A stretch of 22,117 bases of DNA from Alcanivorax sp. UBA4485 (GCA_002389055.1 DGNT01000058.1:1-22117), one strand, 5' to 3'. Shown: positions 7,801 to 14,069, numbered from the stretch's first letter. Notes: generated by a model not told the origin, from the sequence alone. A program made the numbers and translations.

Positions 7801-8100
7801 CAGCACGACGCCGCGGCCGTCGTCGACGACGCTGAACTCAAACGGCACCGCGCCGCCGTCGCTGTCGGTGAACACGAAGTTGGATGGCGCCACCTGCAGC
7901 GCGGCGCCGAAGTTGAACACCACCGGCGCGTTGGGCGCCACGTCTTTCTGGTCATCCAACGGATAGGTGAAGAACAGCGCGGCGTTGCCGGATTCCGGTG
8001 CGCGCAAATCCGGCACATTGGGATTGTCGCCGCTGTCGTCACCGCCGCAGCCGAACAGGGTTGCCGCCGCGGTCAGTGTTATTAGAGCTTTATAGCGCAT
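4810..8100 (-). CDS. Large Ig-like (Big_5/SwmB-type) outer-membrane lipoprotein, module copy 1
   Basis: A 1096-residue protein with a lipoprotein signal peptide: MRYKALITLTAAATLFGC, lipobox LFGC, Cys18, then Gly-Gly-Asp (no Asp at +2), which suggests the outer membrane. Several bacterial Ig-like segments of the Big_5 type follow, recognisable by repeated phrases: YPLDDQKDVAPNAPVVFNF (from about 46), GEPIVLLFTEALDPLSIETG and NRAIRVRFSQNMDPTSIELG. Other marks are a conserved Cys pair region (LGCL...PINCVPVIG), an EF-hand-like loop DVNNNFAIDNGE at 778-789 and a distinct beta-rich C-terminal domain. GGAGG lies 6 nt before the ATG and overlaps the stop codon of the upstream beta-barrel gene, so the two are co-translated. 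A paralogue begins at 20549. Adhesion, ligand binding or partnership with the barrel are possible; the function is unproven. Confidence 0.9.
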   Translation of the reverse strand: MRYKALITLTAAATLFGCGGDDSGDNPNVPDLRAPESGNAALFFTYPLDDQKDVAPNAPVVFNFGAALQVAPSNFVFTDSDGGAVPFEFSVVDDGRGVVLRPQSKLDPIAEYQVVLQGIDANGEEVGLPDGALNFTTRAALEGPVDLQKESPNFEVASIFPDDETQFKTMDFSAFRLRTSHPMDEETVVYGDTVSLTRDGELVPAVLLSAGNAITVDPVDDMTPGVDYVLSVDGVVSRFGDTIASFERTVNPMKTSSPTGKRETLVTEVPPADPNLGCLADNVRVSPLTGEPINCVPVIGTLLEDQTVSKQTGDVFGELAFPPAFPDVTPLRVARGSRLVGDALEVIVGGQVPVGFNSGDVTVEMVADATGYLFPNPTSDSPNAAKNLRLFLDLATTTDDARANGAFTQNLLHVELVGRAIVRDGVLRADAISVVEPRVLGVENNYGLLSFRMESYRDQTNAPDPLADNTGPMLQAVTQDGSQKLSWQPGEFADRMVPGEPIVLLFTEALDPLSIETGETLRLTKGGVSEPFTWKLDGNALVITPVDPVNYGVQYNVTATAGITDLSGNALQPINRNSGGDTLSFSLPDYVESDGGDSVLRGPFAMTVYPGFPCATNDDLDLNAFNGMGSQGVCLSSSPEGDQVELDQMPITDMPANRAIRVRFSQNMDPTSIELGRTFMVEELDGGAVSGLLDVTPRGLSFTPDQPWEPGTLYRYTLASQTSGCADAICSEDQLPLQTALLLGNPRDQGGPNMDIVFRGAAVTDSVFQELNNLPSVDVNNNFAIDNGESPVTDDSLPVPPNATRILPNQGGAGDENTGGGLVTAANTGCGFEGTPPYSEGDFEDCDALRLLYIAGALNTEILGFVEAEDLPDYIDSDQGGVAVRILPTTVGLTNLDATAVIGVDLNAADGETTLATLPALGDALDTVLEGLGDIPLVGGILDTILGPTQDIGLVPIETATGPNIMRVRYEPDENNERTEAPVGYILPGDNPEAGDPPKFVIQFDLLFDAPALSLPLGLDHNVKSLPIDEITLEGILDFLPDGRLFIGLENLQPKEVNLDITLGPFSGGQVRLRIPENGINLSYQSVSIKKSAQED

Positions 8101-8110
8101 GGCGCACCTC

Positions 8111-9424
8111 CTAGAACTTAAGCGTCAGGGAACCGCTGAACACATGGACTTCGCCGCCCGCGGTCACGGTGGCAAAGGGGTTGGTCACGCCCGGTCGGCT
8201 GCTGTTCAGTTCGAAATCGCGGTCTTCCAATTGCTGGAACTGGTAGCCGAAGTCGAGACGCATCGGGTAGGCCAGGATCGGCGGGCTGGTAATCACCAGC
8301 GAGGAGCCCAGGCCGAAGATGACTTTGTCGTTATCCAGGTAGTTCACGTCCTCGGTGCGGATGCTTTCCAGCGGGGATTCCTGGAAAGCCACGCCGCCGC
8401 GCAGGGTCAGATGCCGGTTGACCTGCCATTCGGCGCCCACGCGGGGGACGGTGATGTCCTTGAACTGGGCGTTGGCCTGGTCTTTCACGGTGTCGCGTTG
8501 CAGCTCACCGGTGAGGTCCGACCAGTTCTGCCGCTCCACGGTCACGCCCATGCGGAAGTTTTTGCTGAAGTTGTACATCACGCCGGCGGCGAAAATGTCC
8601 GGCTGATACGAGTCGATGGTGTCGATGGCCAGCAGAATACCGGGGTCCGGTACGGTGCCGGGAATCACGATGTTGGATTCCACCGAAGTGCGGGCTTCGG
8701 TGTGGCCGCGGAATGTGAACGCGGTTTCCAGGCCGCCGATCCAGCAGTCGTCGTTGTGGCCGCAGATGATCTTGCCCCACTCCTGGGAGGTGGACAGCAC
8801 CGGCCGCATCACCGGTTTGGCGGTAACGTTCAGCTCTTCGTATTGAGTCTCGCCGGCCAGGTTGGAGCTGGCGTTCAGGGTGGCTTCCGAGCGCAGGGAC
8901 ACATGCACCGAGGCGCCCACGTTGATGCCGTGCAGAAACTGGGTGCCGCCACCAATATTAAGAAACAGCGGCTGGCGGCCGTACTTCAGGAATTGCCCTT
9001 GCTCGGAGGTGCTGGAATTGAACGCCAGCATCTCTTCACCGAATTTCTCCACCCCGGCGATAATCGCGAAATAAAGCGGGTGGTTCACGGTGGTCAGGTC
9101 GGAAAGATTGGTTTTCAGCGCGATCAACGTTTGTTGCGAACGGGTGTCGTTGATCGTCGTATCGTCGCTGGTCAGTTCCTGCTCCGCGTGCAGCAGGCCG
9201 GTGGTCAGCTCGCCGCGCGGGTCCATGGTCAGATAGGCCGGGTTGTAATAAAGCGCCGAGGCCTGGGCATTAAACATGGAAAGGGCCTGGGCGGTGCCCA
9301 CGTCGACCGGAAAAAGGCCGTAGGTACTGGCGGTATTGCCCATGCCGGCGAGCGCGGGAGCGCTGGCGGTGAGGGCGATGGCGGCGGCAACACTCCGGGC
9401 GGACTGCTGGAGGGATCGGTACAT
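8111..9424 (-). CDS. Outer-membrane beta-barrel protein (FadL/TraF-like), module copy 1
   Basis: A 437-residue protein with a signal peptide (MYRSLQQSARSVAAAIALTA, cleavage near ALA-GM). The mature start is MGNTASTYGLFPVDVGTAQA, then SALYYNPAYLTMDPRGEL, and the protein ends in LTLKF with the C-terminal Phe typical of barrels inserted by the BAM complex. The YYNPA segment and length recall FadL/OMPP1 and the F-plasmid-TraF-like family, but I cannot assign either firmly. Two cysteines (CGHNDDC) are conserved in the copy at 19175. ATG 9424 is chosen because GGAGAG lies 8 nt upstream and the signal peptide starts there; a TTG at 9463 is in frame. The lipoprotein gene follows after 10 nt. Transport of a hydrophobic substrate is a guess. 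Confidence 0.88.
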   Translation of the reverse strand: MYRSLQQSARSVAAAIALTASAPALAGMGNTASTYGLFPVDVGTAQALSMFNAQASALYYNPAYLTMDPRGELTTGLLHAEQELTSDDTTINDTRSQQTLIALKTNLSDLTTVNHPLYFAIIAGVEKFGEEMLAFNSSTSEQGQFLKYGRQPLFLNIGGGTQFLHGINVGASVHVSLRSEATLNASSNLAGETQYEELNVTAKPVMRPVLSTSQEWGKIICGHNDDCWIGGLETAFTFRGHTEARTSVESNIVIPGTVPDPGILLAIDTIDSYQPDIFAAGVMYNFSKNFRMGVTVERQNWSDLTGELQRDTVKDQANAQFKDITVPRVGAEWQVNRHLTLRGGVAFQESPLESIRTEDVNYLDNDKVIFGLGSSLVITSPPILAYPMRLDFGYQFQQLEDRDFELNSSRPGVTNPFATVTAGGEVHVFSGSLTLKF

Positions 9425-9752
9425 AATAAAGACTCTCCGGATCTTGTTATTGGGCTTATTCAAGCTCTTTTATTTCACTGGACGTTTTTTCGGGTAAGCG
9501 CGCCAGTGAAAGATGACGAAAGGTGTTTATGCGGGGGTGACCGCGAACAACGCTCTCGCCTCATATGCAACTAATAAAACAAAGCAGCGGTGAATGCCGT
9601 ATGAAAAAGGTTGTGAACGGTAGACGGGGGACAGGTTACTTTACGGAACGTAGCGGGAGAGTAGCCGAACGTAATGGGTCGGTTAAAAGGAACGTTCGTG
9701 CCATATTTTAAGTGTCATATTATGCACAGGAGGGCGTGCCTTGTGGTCAAGG
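9425..9752 (-). other. 328-bp leader/intergenic region upstream of barrel gene copy 1
   Basis: No convincing gene; a 36-codon plus-strand frame from the ATG at 9601 has no supporting features. The region is more AT-rich than the genes around it. It contains three GAACGT hexamers at 9646, 9667 and 9690 (21 and 23 bp apart) plus GAACG at 9615, a CATAAT element on the minus strand at 9724-9719, and the inverted repeat at 9473-9511. It probably holds the promoter and controls of the barrel-lipoprotein operon. No terminator for rpiA with a T tract was seen. Confidence 0.5.
9473..9511. repeat. 9-bp inverted repeat in the leader of the barrel operon
   Basis: TTTCACTGG (9473-9481) and CCAGTGAAA (9503-9511) are perfect inverted copies separated by 21 nt, giving a 30-bp arm-to-arm distance. 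They lie about 50-90 nt before the barrel start codon. This could be a dimeric regulator site or an RNA hairpin. Confidence 0.5.
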
Positions 9753-10406
9753 TCAATAGACGGAGACGCCGCCGCCCTCGCCGACCAGCACCACATCCGC
9801 CGGGCGCAGGGCAAAGAGTCCGTTGGTGACCACGCCGGTAATGTTGTTGAGGGTTTTTTCCAGATCCAGCGGGTTCACGATGTCCAGATTATGGACATCG
9901 AGAATGAGGTTGCCGTTGTCGGTGACAAAGCCTTCGCGGTATTCCGGTCGGCCCCCCAGCCCCACCAGTTTGCGCGCCACGTAGGAGCGCGCCATGGGAA
10001 TCACTTCCACCGGCAGCGGAAAGGCGCCCAGGCGTTTGACCTTTTTCGAACCGTCAACGATGCAGATGAATTCCCGGGCCACCGCCGCGACGATTTTTTC
10101 CCGGGTCAGGGCTCCGCCGCCGCCCTTAATCATCTCGCGGTGTTCGTTGACCTCGTCGGCGCCGTCCACGTAGACCGGCAGCCGATCCACGTCGTTCAGC
10201 GCCAGCACCGGGATGCCGTGGCCGCGCAGGCGTTCGGCGGTGGCTTCGGAGCTGGCCACCGCGCCGGCGATGCGGCCCTTCATCGCCGCCAGGCCGTCGA
10301 TGAAGAAATTGGCGGTGGAACCGGTGCCCACGCCCACCACTTCGCCTTCCGGCACGTAGCGCAGGGCCGCTTCGGCCACCTGTTTCTTCAAAGCATTCTG
10401 GTCCAT
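9753..10406 (-). CDS. rpiA: Ribose-5-phosphate isomerase A
   Basis: Interconverts ribose 5-phosphate and ribulose 5-phosphate in the non-oxidative pentose phosphate pathway, in the cytoplasm. The 217-residue length matches the family (E. coli 219). Visible motifs are the phosphate loop GVGTGSTA (25-32), DGADEV with Asp81 and Asp84, and KGGGGALTREK with Lys94 and Glu103, the known active-site residues. The open frame runs upstream to 10475, but ATG 10406 is chosen because GAGGA precedes it and the family N-terminus begins there. It is divergent from ilvA as in Pseudomonas. A TATAAT on the minus strand at 10440-10435 is the probable -10. Confidence 0.97.
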   Translation of the reverse strand: MDQNALKKQVAEAALRYVPEGEVVGVGTGSTANFFIDGLAAMKGRIAGAVASSEATAERLRGHGIPVLALNDVDRLPVYVDGADEVNEHREMIKGGGGALTREKIVAAVAREFICIVDGSKKVKRLGAFPLPVEVIPMARSYVARKLVGLGGRPEYREGFVTDNGNLILDVHNLDIVNPLDLEKTLNNITGVVTNGLFALRPADVVLVGEGGGVSVY

Positions 10407-10434
10407 GGGATCCGTCCTCGTTGCGTTGGGCGCG

Positions 10435-10440
10435 ATTATA
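10435..10440 (-). promoter_or_regulatory. Probable -10 box of rpiA
   Basis: A perfect TATAAT on the minus strand, 28 nt upstream of the rpiA start codon. No good -35 is visible at 16-18 bp, so the promoter may be activator-assisted or the -35 weak. Confidence 0.55.
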
Positions 10441-10474
10441 CGGACTGCGAGGCCGTGGATACAGGACAGCGCCA

Positions 10475-10504
10475 TGGACGCTCCGGCCCCGCGCCCCGTA
10501 AACT
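10475..10504 (+). promoter_or_regulatory. Possible sigma70 promoter of ilvA
   Basis: TGGACG (10475-10480), an 18-bp spacer and TAAACT (10499-10504) lie 26 nt before the ilvA ATG. Both boxes match the consensus at four of six positions. No leader peptide or attenuator was seen in the short leader. Confidence 0.35.
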
Positions 10505-10530
10505 AGCGGTTTTACCCTTCCGGACCTTCC

Positions 10531-12057
10531 ATGCCTGCGATGCTTGATCAATACGTAAAACGGATTCTCCAATCCCGCGTCTACGACGTGGCGCTGGAAA
10601 CGCCCATCCATGCGGCCCCGTTGATCTCCCGGCGCATCGGCAACCGCGTGCTGCTCAAGCGCGAGGATCTGCAGCCGGTGTTTTCCTTCAAGCTGCGTGG
10701 CGCCTACAACAAGCTGGCCAGCCTCACTGACGAGCAGCGCAGCAAGGGCGTGATCTGCGCCTCCGCCGGCAACCACGCCCAGGGCCTGGCTCTGGCGGCC
10801 AGCGCCATGGGCGTGCGCGCGGTGATCGTGATGCCGCGCACCACCCCGGAGATCAAGGTCAAATCGGTGCGCGAGCGCGGCGGCAAGGTGGTGCTGCACG
10901 GCGACGGCTTCGACGACGCCCTGGCCCACGCCACCAAGCTGCAGGAAAAAGAAGGGCTGACCTTCGTGCACCCCTATGACGACCCGGACGTGATCGCCGG
11001 GCAGGGCACCGTGGGCATGGAGATCCTGCGCCAGCAGAGCCGTGACCTGGACGCCATCTTTATCCCGGTGGGCGGTGGCGGCCTGGCGGCGGGCATCGCC
11101 GCCTACGTGAAATACGTGCGCCCGGAAGTGAAGATCATCGCCGTGGAGCCGGAGGACGCCGCCTGCCTGCAGGCCGCCATGCTGCGCAAGCGCCGGGTGA
11201 CACTGTCGGAAGTGGGCCTGTTCGCCGACGGCGTGGCGGTGCGCCAGATCGGCAAGGAGCCGTTCCGCATCCTGCGCGACCACGTGGACGAGGTGATCAC
11301 CGCCACCACCGACGAGATCTGCGCCGCCATCAAGGATTCCTTCGAGGACACCCGCGCCATCTGCGAGCCCGCCGGCGCGCTGGCCCTGGCCGGCCTCAAA
11401 AACTGGGTGCACAAGCACGGCGCCGAGAACAAAACCCTGGTGGCGATCCAGAGCGGCGCCAACGTGAACTTCGACCGCCTGCGCCACATCTCCGAGCGCG
11501 CCGAACTGGGCGAGCAGCGCGAGGCGATCCTGGCGGTGACCATTCCGGAAAAACCGGGCGCGTTCAGGGCGTTCTGCCAGGCCCTGGGCCGGCGCAGCAT
11601 CACCGAATTCAACTACCGCTACGCCAGCGAGCACGACGCCAACATCTTCGTCGGCGTGCAGATCCGCCCCGGTGGCACGGACCTTGCTCCGCTACTCGCG
11701 GAACTGCGCGAAGCCGGTTACCCGGTGGTGGACATGACCGGCAACGAGATGGCCAAGCTGCACATCCGCCATATGGTGGGTGGCCATACCTCCCGGCAGG
11801 ACCTGGACGAAATGCTGTTCCGGGTGGAATTCCCGGAGCGGCCCGGCGCCCTGGTCAAGTTCCTGATGTCGCTGGGGCAGAAGTGGAACATCAGCCTGTT
11901 CCACTACCGCAACCACGGGGCCGCCTACGGGCGGGTGCTGGTGGGCTTCCAGGTGCCGTTCGGCGAGCGGGGCAACCTGCGCAAGGACCTCAAGAAGGTG
12001 CCTTACCCGATGGTGGAAGAGAGTGACAACCCGGCCTACCGGCTGTTCTTGAACTAA
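10531..12057 (+). CDS. ilvA: Threonine ammonia-lyase (biosynthetic threonine deaminase)
   Basis: Converts L-threonine to 2-oxobutanoate and ammonia with PLP, the committed step of isoleucine synthesis, in the cytoplasm. The 508 residues match the long biosynthetic form. The catalytic domain has the PLP lysine in FSFKLRGAYN (Lys54), SAGNHAQG, and the glycine loop PVGGGGLAAG that binds the cofactor phosphate. Two C-terminal ACT-like regulatory domains follow (about 330-508: TIPEKPGAFRAFCQALG and VEFPERPGALVKFLMSLG), the known site of isoleucine inhibition and valine activation. ATG 10531 is used; ATG 10540 is also possible. It is divergent from rpiA as in Pseudomonas. Confidence 0.97.
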   Translation: MPAMLDQYVKRILQSRVYDVALETPIHAAPLISRRIGNRVLLKREDLQPVFSFKLRGAYNKLASLTDEQRSKGVICASAGNHAQGLALAASAMGVRAVIVMPRTTPEIKVKSVRERGGKVVLHGDGFDDALAHATKLQEKEGLTFVHPYDDPDVIAGQGTVGMEILRQQSRDLDAIFIPVGGGGLAAGIAAYVKYVRPEVKIIAVEPEDAACLQAAMLRKRRVTLSEVGLFADGVAVRQIGKEPFRILRDHVDEVITATTDEICAAIKDSFEDTRAICEPAGALALAGLKNWVHKHGAENKTLVAIQSGANVNFDRLRHISERAELGEQREAILAVTIPEKPGAFRAFCQALGRRSITEFNYRYASEHDANIFVGVQIRPGGTDLAPLLAELREAGYPVVDMTGNEMAKLHIRHMVGGHTSRQDLDEMLFRVEFPERPGALVKFLMSLGQKWNISLFHYRNHGAAYGRVLVGFQVPFGERGNLRKDLKKVPYPMVEESDNPAYRLFLN

Positions 12058-12414
12058 AACGGGGCACGCCGGTCGGATCGGGTAGACGCCTCACTGCGAA
12101 CAACGCCGTATGCGCCTTTATGCAGTGAAGAGGGCGTGAATTTGAATGTTGGGCTGTAGTTTTGTTAAGAAGCGTGAGAAACCGGCCGTAACTCCTTGAC
12201 TTGAGTGGCCTGAATGCCTGAATTTTGACCTGGTTCTCATCTTGTTACGAAACAAATGGCTTACCATGATGAGTCTTTCGCCCGACACGGGTTTAGGGGA
12301 AGCGGAAAACGCCGTACCACTCCGGTCATACCGGGGGGCCATAAAACGGCGGTCCGCACTTGTACTGGGTTTCACCGTACCGAGCTTTCTTGAAATTTGG
12401 GGAATGGAAACACA
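12058..12414 (+). other. 357-bp region between ilvA and the microprotein, structured leader
   Basis: No ORF supported. It holds several small palindromes: TTGTT-ACGA-AACAA (12242-12255), ATGG-CTTA-CCAT (12256-12267) and a nested helix CGCCGT (12310-12315)/ACGGCG (12346-12351) enclosing CCGGT-CAT-ACCGG (12322-12334). TTGACT (12196) and TTGACC (12225) are possible -35 boxes with poor -10s. The last 100-150 nt may be a folded 5' leader of the microprotein gene at 12415. No clear ilvA terminator with a T tract. Confidence 0.35.
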
Positions 12415-12567
12415 ATGAAGAAGAAGCCGGACGCACTTGTCGTCCTCGCATTCGTATTTGCTCTTGGGGTGCTGATCAGCACCATCACCCACGGCGGTAA
12501 TGATTCTGATCTGGAGCGCTTCGCGAATTCCGCGGGCATGCAGTTCAGTAATTACGACAGTCAGTAA
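12415..12567 (+). CDS. 50-residue single-span membrane microprotein
   Basis: ATG 12415 to TAA 12567 encodes MKKKPDALVVLAFVFALGVL, then ISTITHGG and a polar tail NDSDLERFANSAGMQFSNYDSQ. The Lys-rich start followed by about 17 hydrophobic residues is a typical N-in single membrane helix or an uncleaved signal anchor, with a 26-residue periplasmic tail. A purine-rich GGGGAATGGAAA precedes the ATG and can serve as ribosome binding site. The last 7 nt overlap the end of the convergent ygfA gene. In Pseudomonas a small hypothetical gene is remembered at this position between rpiA/ilvA and ygfA, which would support reality. Function unknown. Confidence 0.65.
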   Translation: MKKKPDALVVLAFVFALGVLISTITHGGNDSDLERFANSAGMQFSNYDSQ

Positions 12568-13145
12568 CGCCGCAGGTCGGTCACCACCTGATCCAGAGGC
12601 TGGTCCCAGGCTGCCTCGCGCAGCCTGGGCTGGCGCTGAAACTCGAACGCCACACCGATCAATCGGGGCCGCCGGGGCCGGCGCGCCAGATCCGCCAGTG
12701 CGCGGTCGTAAAAGCCCCCGCCCATGCCCAACCGGTGACCGCGGTCATCGAAGCCCACCAGCGGCACCAGAATCGCATCCAGCGCCCAGGCCGCCCGCGC
12801 CCGTTCCCGCCGACGGGGCTCGCCAATACCGAACCGGTTCGCCTTCAACCGCCGTTCGCGCCGCCACAAATGAAAATGCAGCCGCCCGCGATGCACGCGA
12901 TCCAACACCGGAAGGTATAACGCCACCTCGCCAAAGCGCGAATGCGCTAGCGCAGGCAACGGATCCAACTCCCCGTCCCCCGCCTGATACACCCCGAAAT
13001 GCCGAAACCGCCGCACCCCCAGCGCCCCCGGCAAATGCCGAGCAAACCCCCGCACCGCCCGCCGCCGCGCACCGGCGCTAACGGCACGGCGTTGCGCCCG
13101 CAAGGTGCGGCGCAATTGAGCACGTGAGGGAGTTTGATCGGACAT
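12561..13145 (-). CDS. ygfA: 5-formyltetrahydrofolate cyclo-ligase
   Basis: ATP-dependent conversion of 5-formyl-THF to 5,10-methenyl-THF, a one-carbon folate salvage step in the cytoplasm. The 194-residue protein shows the N-terminal basic helix SRAQLRRTLRAQRRAVS, ALYLPVL, LVPLVGFDDRGHRLG and the nucleotide/folate-binding GMGGGFYDR (140-148), which define the family. It is unusually Arg-rich. An upstream extension of the frame to 13274 runs through a REP repeat, so ATG 13145 is chosen. Its place downstream of zapA and 6S RNA is the conserved zapA-ssrS-ygfA order of gammaproteobacteria; 6S and ygfA are co-transcribed in E. coli. Confidence 0.95.
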   Translation of the reverse strand: MSDQTPSRAQLRRTLRAQRRAVSAGARRRAVRGFARHLPGALGVRRFRHFGVYQAGDGELDPLPALAHSRFGEVALYLPVLDRVHRGRLHFHLWRRERRLKANRFGIGEPRRRERARAAWALDAILVPLVGFDDRGHRLGMGGGFYDRALADLARRPRRPRLIGVAFEFQRQPRLREAAWDQPLDQVVTDLRRY

Positions 13146-13161
13146 AGGGGAACGCTCGGGC

Positions 13162-13219
13162 TTGTGGGAGCGGGCCTTGCCCGCGAAAGGGAGCGAAGCT
13201 CCCGGCAGGATTCCAGAGA
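13162..13219 (+). repeat. REP-type palindromic repeat, copy 2
   Basis: TTGTGGGAGCGGGCCTTGCC, GCGAAAGG, a small GGGAGCGAAGCTCCC hairpin and GGATTCCAGAGAG, in the same order as copy 1 at 337-397. With the inverted copy at 13245-13306 it forms a BIME-like pair between 6S RNA and ygfA. Confidence 0.85.
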
Positions 13220-13244
13220 GCTCTAAAAGCGGATCCATACCAAG

Positions 13245-13306
13245 CGTCTCTGGGATCCCGCCGGCCGGTTGCACCGGCCTTTCGCGGGCAGGGCCCGCTC
13301 CTACAA
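13245..13306 (-). repeat. REP-type palindromic repeat, copy 3 (inverted)
   Basis: On the minus strand: TTGTAGGAGCGGGCCCTGCC, GCGAAAGG, a GGCCGG/CCGGCC hairpin and GGGATCCCAGAGAC. It is closer to copy 1 than to copy 2 in the central hairpin. The pair with copy 2 can fold into one long cruciform in the 6S-ygfA transcript. Confidence 0.85.
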
Positions 13307-13314
13307 AATTAAGC

Positions 13315-13500
13315 GTGTTCCCCGAACCGCCGCTGCGGGTGTTGCCCTTGAACCGAAAAGTTCAAGGCGGGGACCGCAGGTTAATGCCCTCAGGCTTTCC
13401 GCTCGAAGGCGGACATGCACACAGGCACACCAATTTGGACCCCTGATGGAAAAGCATCGGCAGGGACGTAACCCGGCTGGCGCACAGTCCAGGGAACACT
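13315..13500 (-). ncRNA. ssrS: 6S RNA
   Basis: A 6S RNA of about 185 nt that binds sigma70-RNA polymerase and lowers transcription in stationary phase. Evidence is position (between zapA and ygfA, same strand) and sequence. The terminal stem pairs GTGTTCCCTG at the 5' end with GGGGAACAC at the 3' end. The 3' half contains CCTTGAAC-TTTTC-GGTTCAAGG followed by GCAACACCCGCAGC, closely like the conserved 6S 3' hairpin of Pseudomonas and E. coli. Ends are inferred from the terminal stem and the promoter and are good to a few nt. Confidence 0.93.
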
Positions 13501-13507
13501 TGCCGGG

Positions 13508-13537
13508 AGTATAACAGGGGCGGGGGGTGACGGTCAG
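13508..13537 (-). promoter_or_regulatory. Promoter of 6S RNA
   Basis: On the minus strand, TATACT (13513-13508) preceded by TG (extended -10), with CTGACC (13537-13532) 18 bp upstream, places initiation near 13500, the 5' end of the 6S terminal stem. The -35 overlaps the zapA stop codon. Confidence 0.7.
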
Positions 13538-13857
13538 GGCTTGACAGACGTCTCGTCGTTGCCTTCCTCGAAGGCGCGGATCTCATTGTCCAGGCGGCTC
13601 AGCAGGCCCTGAATGCGGTCGTCGTTGCCGCTGTCGTCGCCCAGCTGCTCGCGGGCTTCCAGCAGTTCGTGGCTCATGTTCAGCGCCGCCATGATGGCGA
13701 TCCGCTCCAGCCCGATCACATTGGCCTGGCGCACTTCGCGCATCTGGTTGTCGAGATAGCGGGCGGCGCGCAGCAGGTTGTCCTGCTCGCCGGGCGGGCA
13801 GGCAACGCGGTATTCCTTATCCAGGATATGAATCACCAGGGAATGGCCGTCGCTCAT
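13534..13857 (-). CDS. zapA: Cell division protein ZapA
   Basis: Binds FtsZ and bundles protofilaments at the division ring. The 107-residue protein has the N-terminal VIHILDKEYRVACPPGEQDN and LLRAARYLDNQM typical of ZapA, then IGLERIAIMAALNMSHELL and a C-terminal coiled coil for tetramerisation. Start ATG 13857 overlaps the stop of the upstream coiled-coil gene by 4 nt (ATGA), indicating translational coupling. 6S RNA follows directly, as in other gammaproteobacteria. Confidence 0.96.
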   Translation of the reverse strand: MSDGHSLVIHILDKEYRVACPPGEQDNLLRAARYLDNQMREVRQANVIGLERIAIMAALNMSHELLEAREQLGDDSGNDDRIQGLLSRLDNEIRAFEEGNDETSVKP

Positions 13858-14069
13858 GAATCCTCCTGCTCAAGGGACTGCAGGCGGGTTATGATGGCTT
13901 CAACGCGAGCCTTGGCCAGGTCGTTTTTCTTCACCAACTGGGCGCGGTCATCGAGCAGGCGGGTTTCCCGTTCGCGCAGCAGACGGTTCTCCTGGCGCAG
14001 GTGCGCGGAGATACGCAGCAGCTCGTCCACCCGGGCTTCCAGTTGCCGGAGTTGTTGTTCCATCGTCAT
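13854..14069 (-). CDS. ZapB-like small coiled-coil protein (TIGR02449 family)
   Basis: A 71-residue all-helical protein: MTMEQQLRQLEARVDELLRI, then HLRQENRLLRERETRLLDDR and a C-terminal EAIITRLQSLEQ, with heptad Leu spacing. The size, sequence style and position directly before zapA match the Pseudomonas TIGR02449 proteins, which resemble ZapB and are thought to help at the division site. ATG 14069 is used; ATG 14063 is also possible and neither has a strong Shine-Dalgarno sequence. The strong promoter at 14196-14168 drives it, and it overlaps zapA by 4 nt. Confidence 0.88.
   Translation of the reverse strand: MTMEQQLRQLEARVDELLRISAHLRQENRLLRERETRLLDDRAQLVKKNDLAKARVEAIITRLQSLEQEDS

Noticed and set aside
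5983..8085. 700-codon plus-strand open frame opposite the lipoprotein gene
   Set aside because: His/Gly/Val/Gln-rich composition typical of a GC-driven antisense shadow; the minus frame has a signal peptide, lipobox and repeats.
8099..9574. 491-codon plus-strand open frame opposite the barrel gene
   Set aside because: Antisense shadow with the same compositional signature; no start context or domains.
9601..9711. 36-codon plus-strand ORF in the barrel leader
   Set aside because: No ribosome binding site, no signal or membrane feature, and it lies within a probable control region.
10126..11634. 502-codon minus-strand open frame opposite ilvA
   Set aside because: Overlaps both ilvA and rpiA, whose active-site motifs are intact; shadow.
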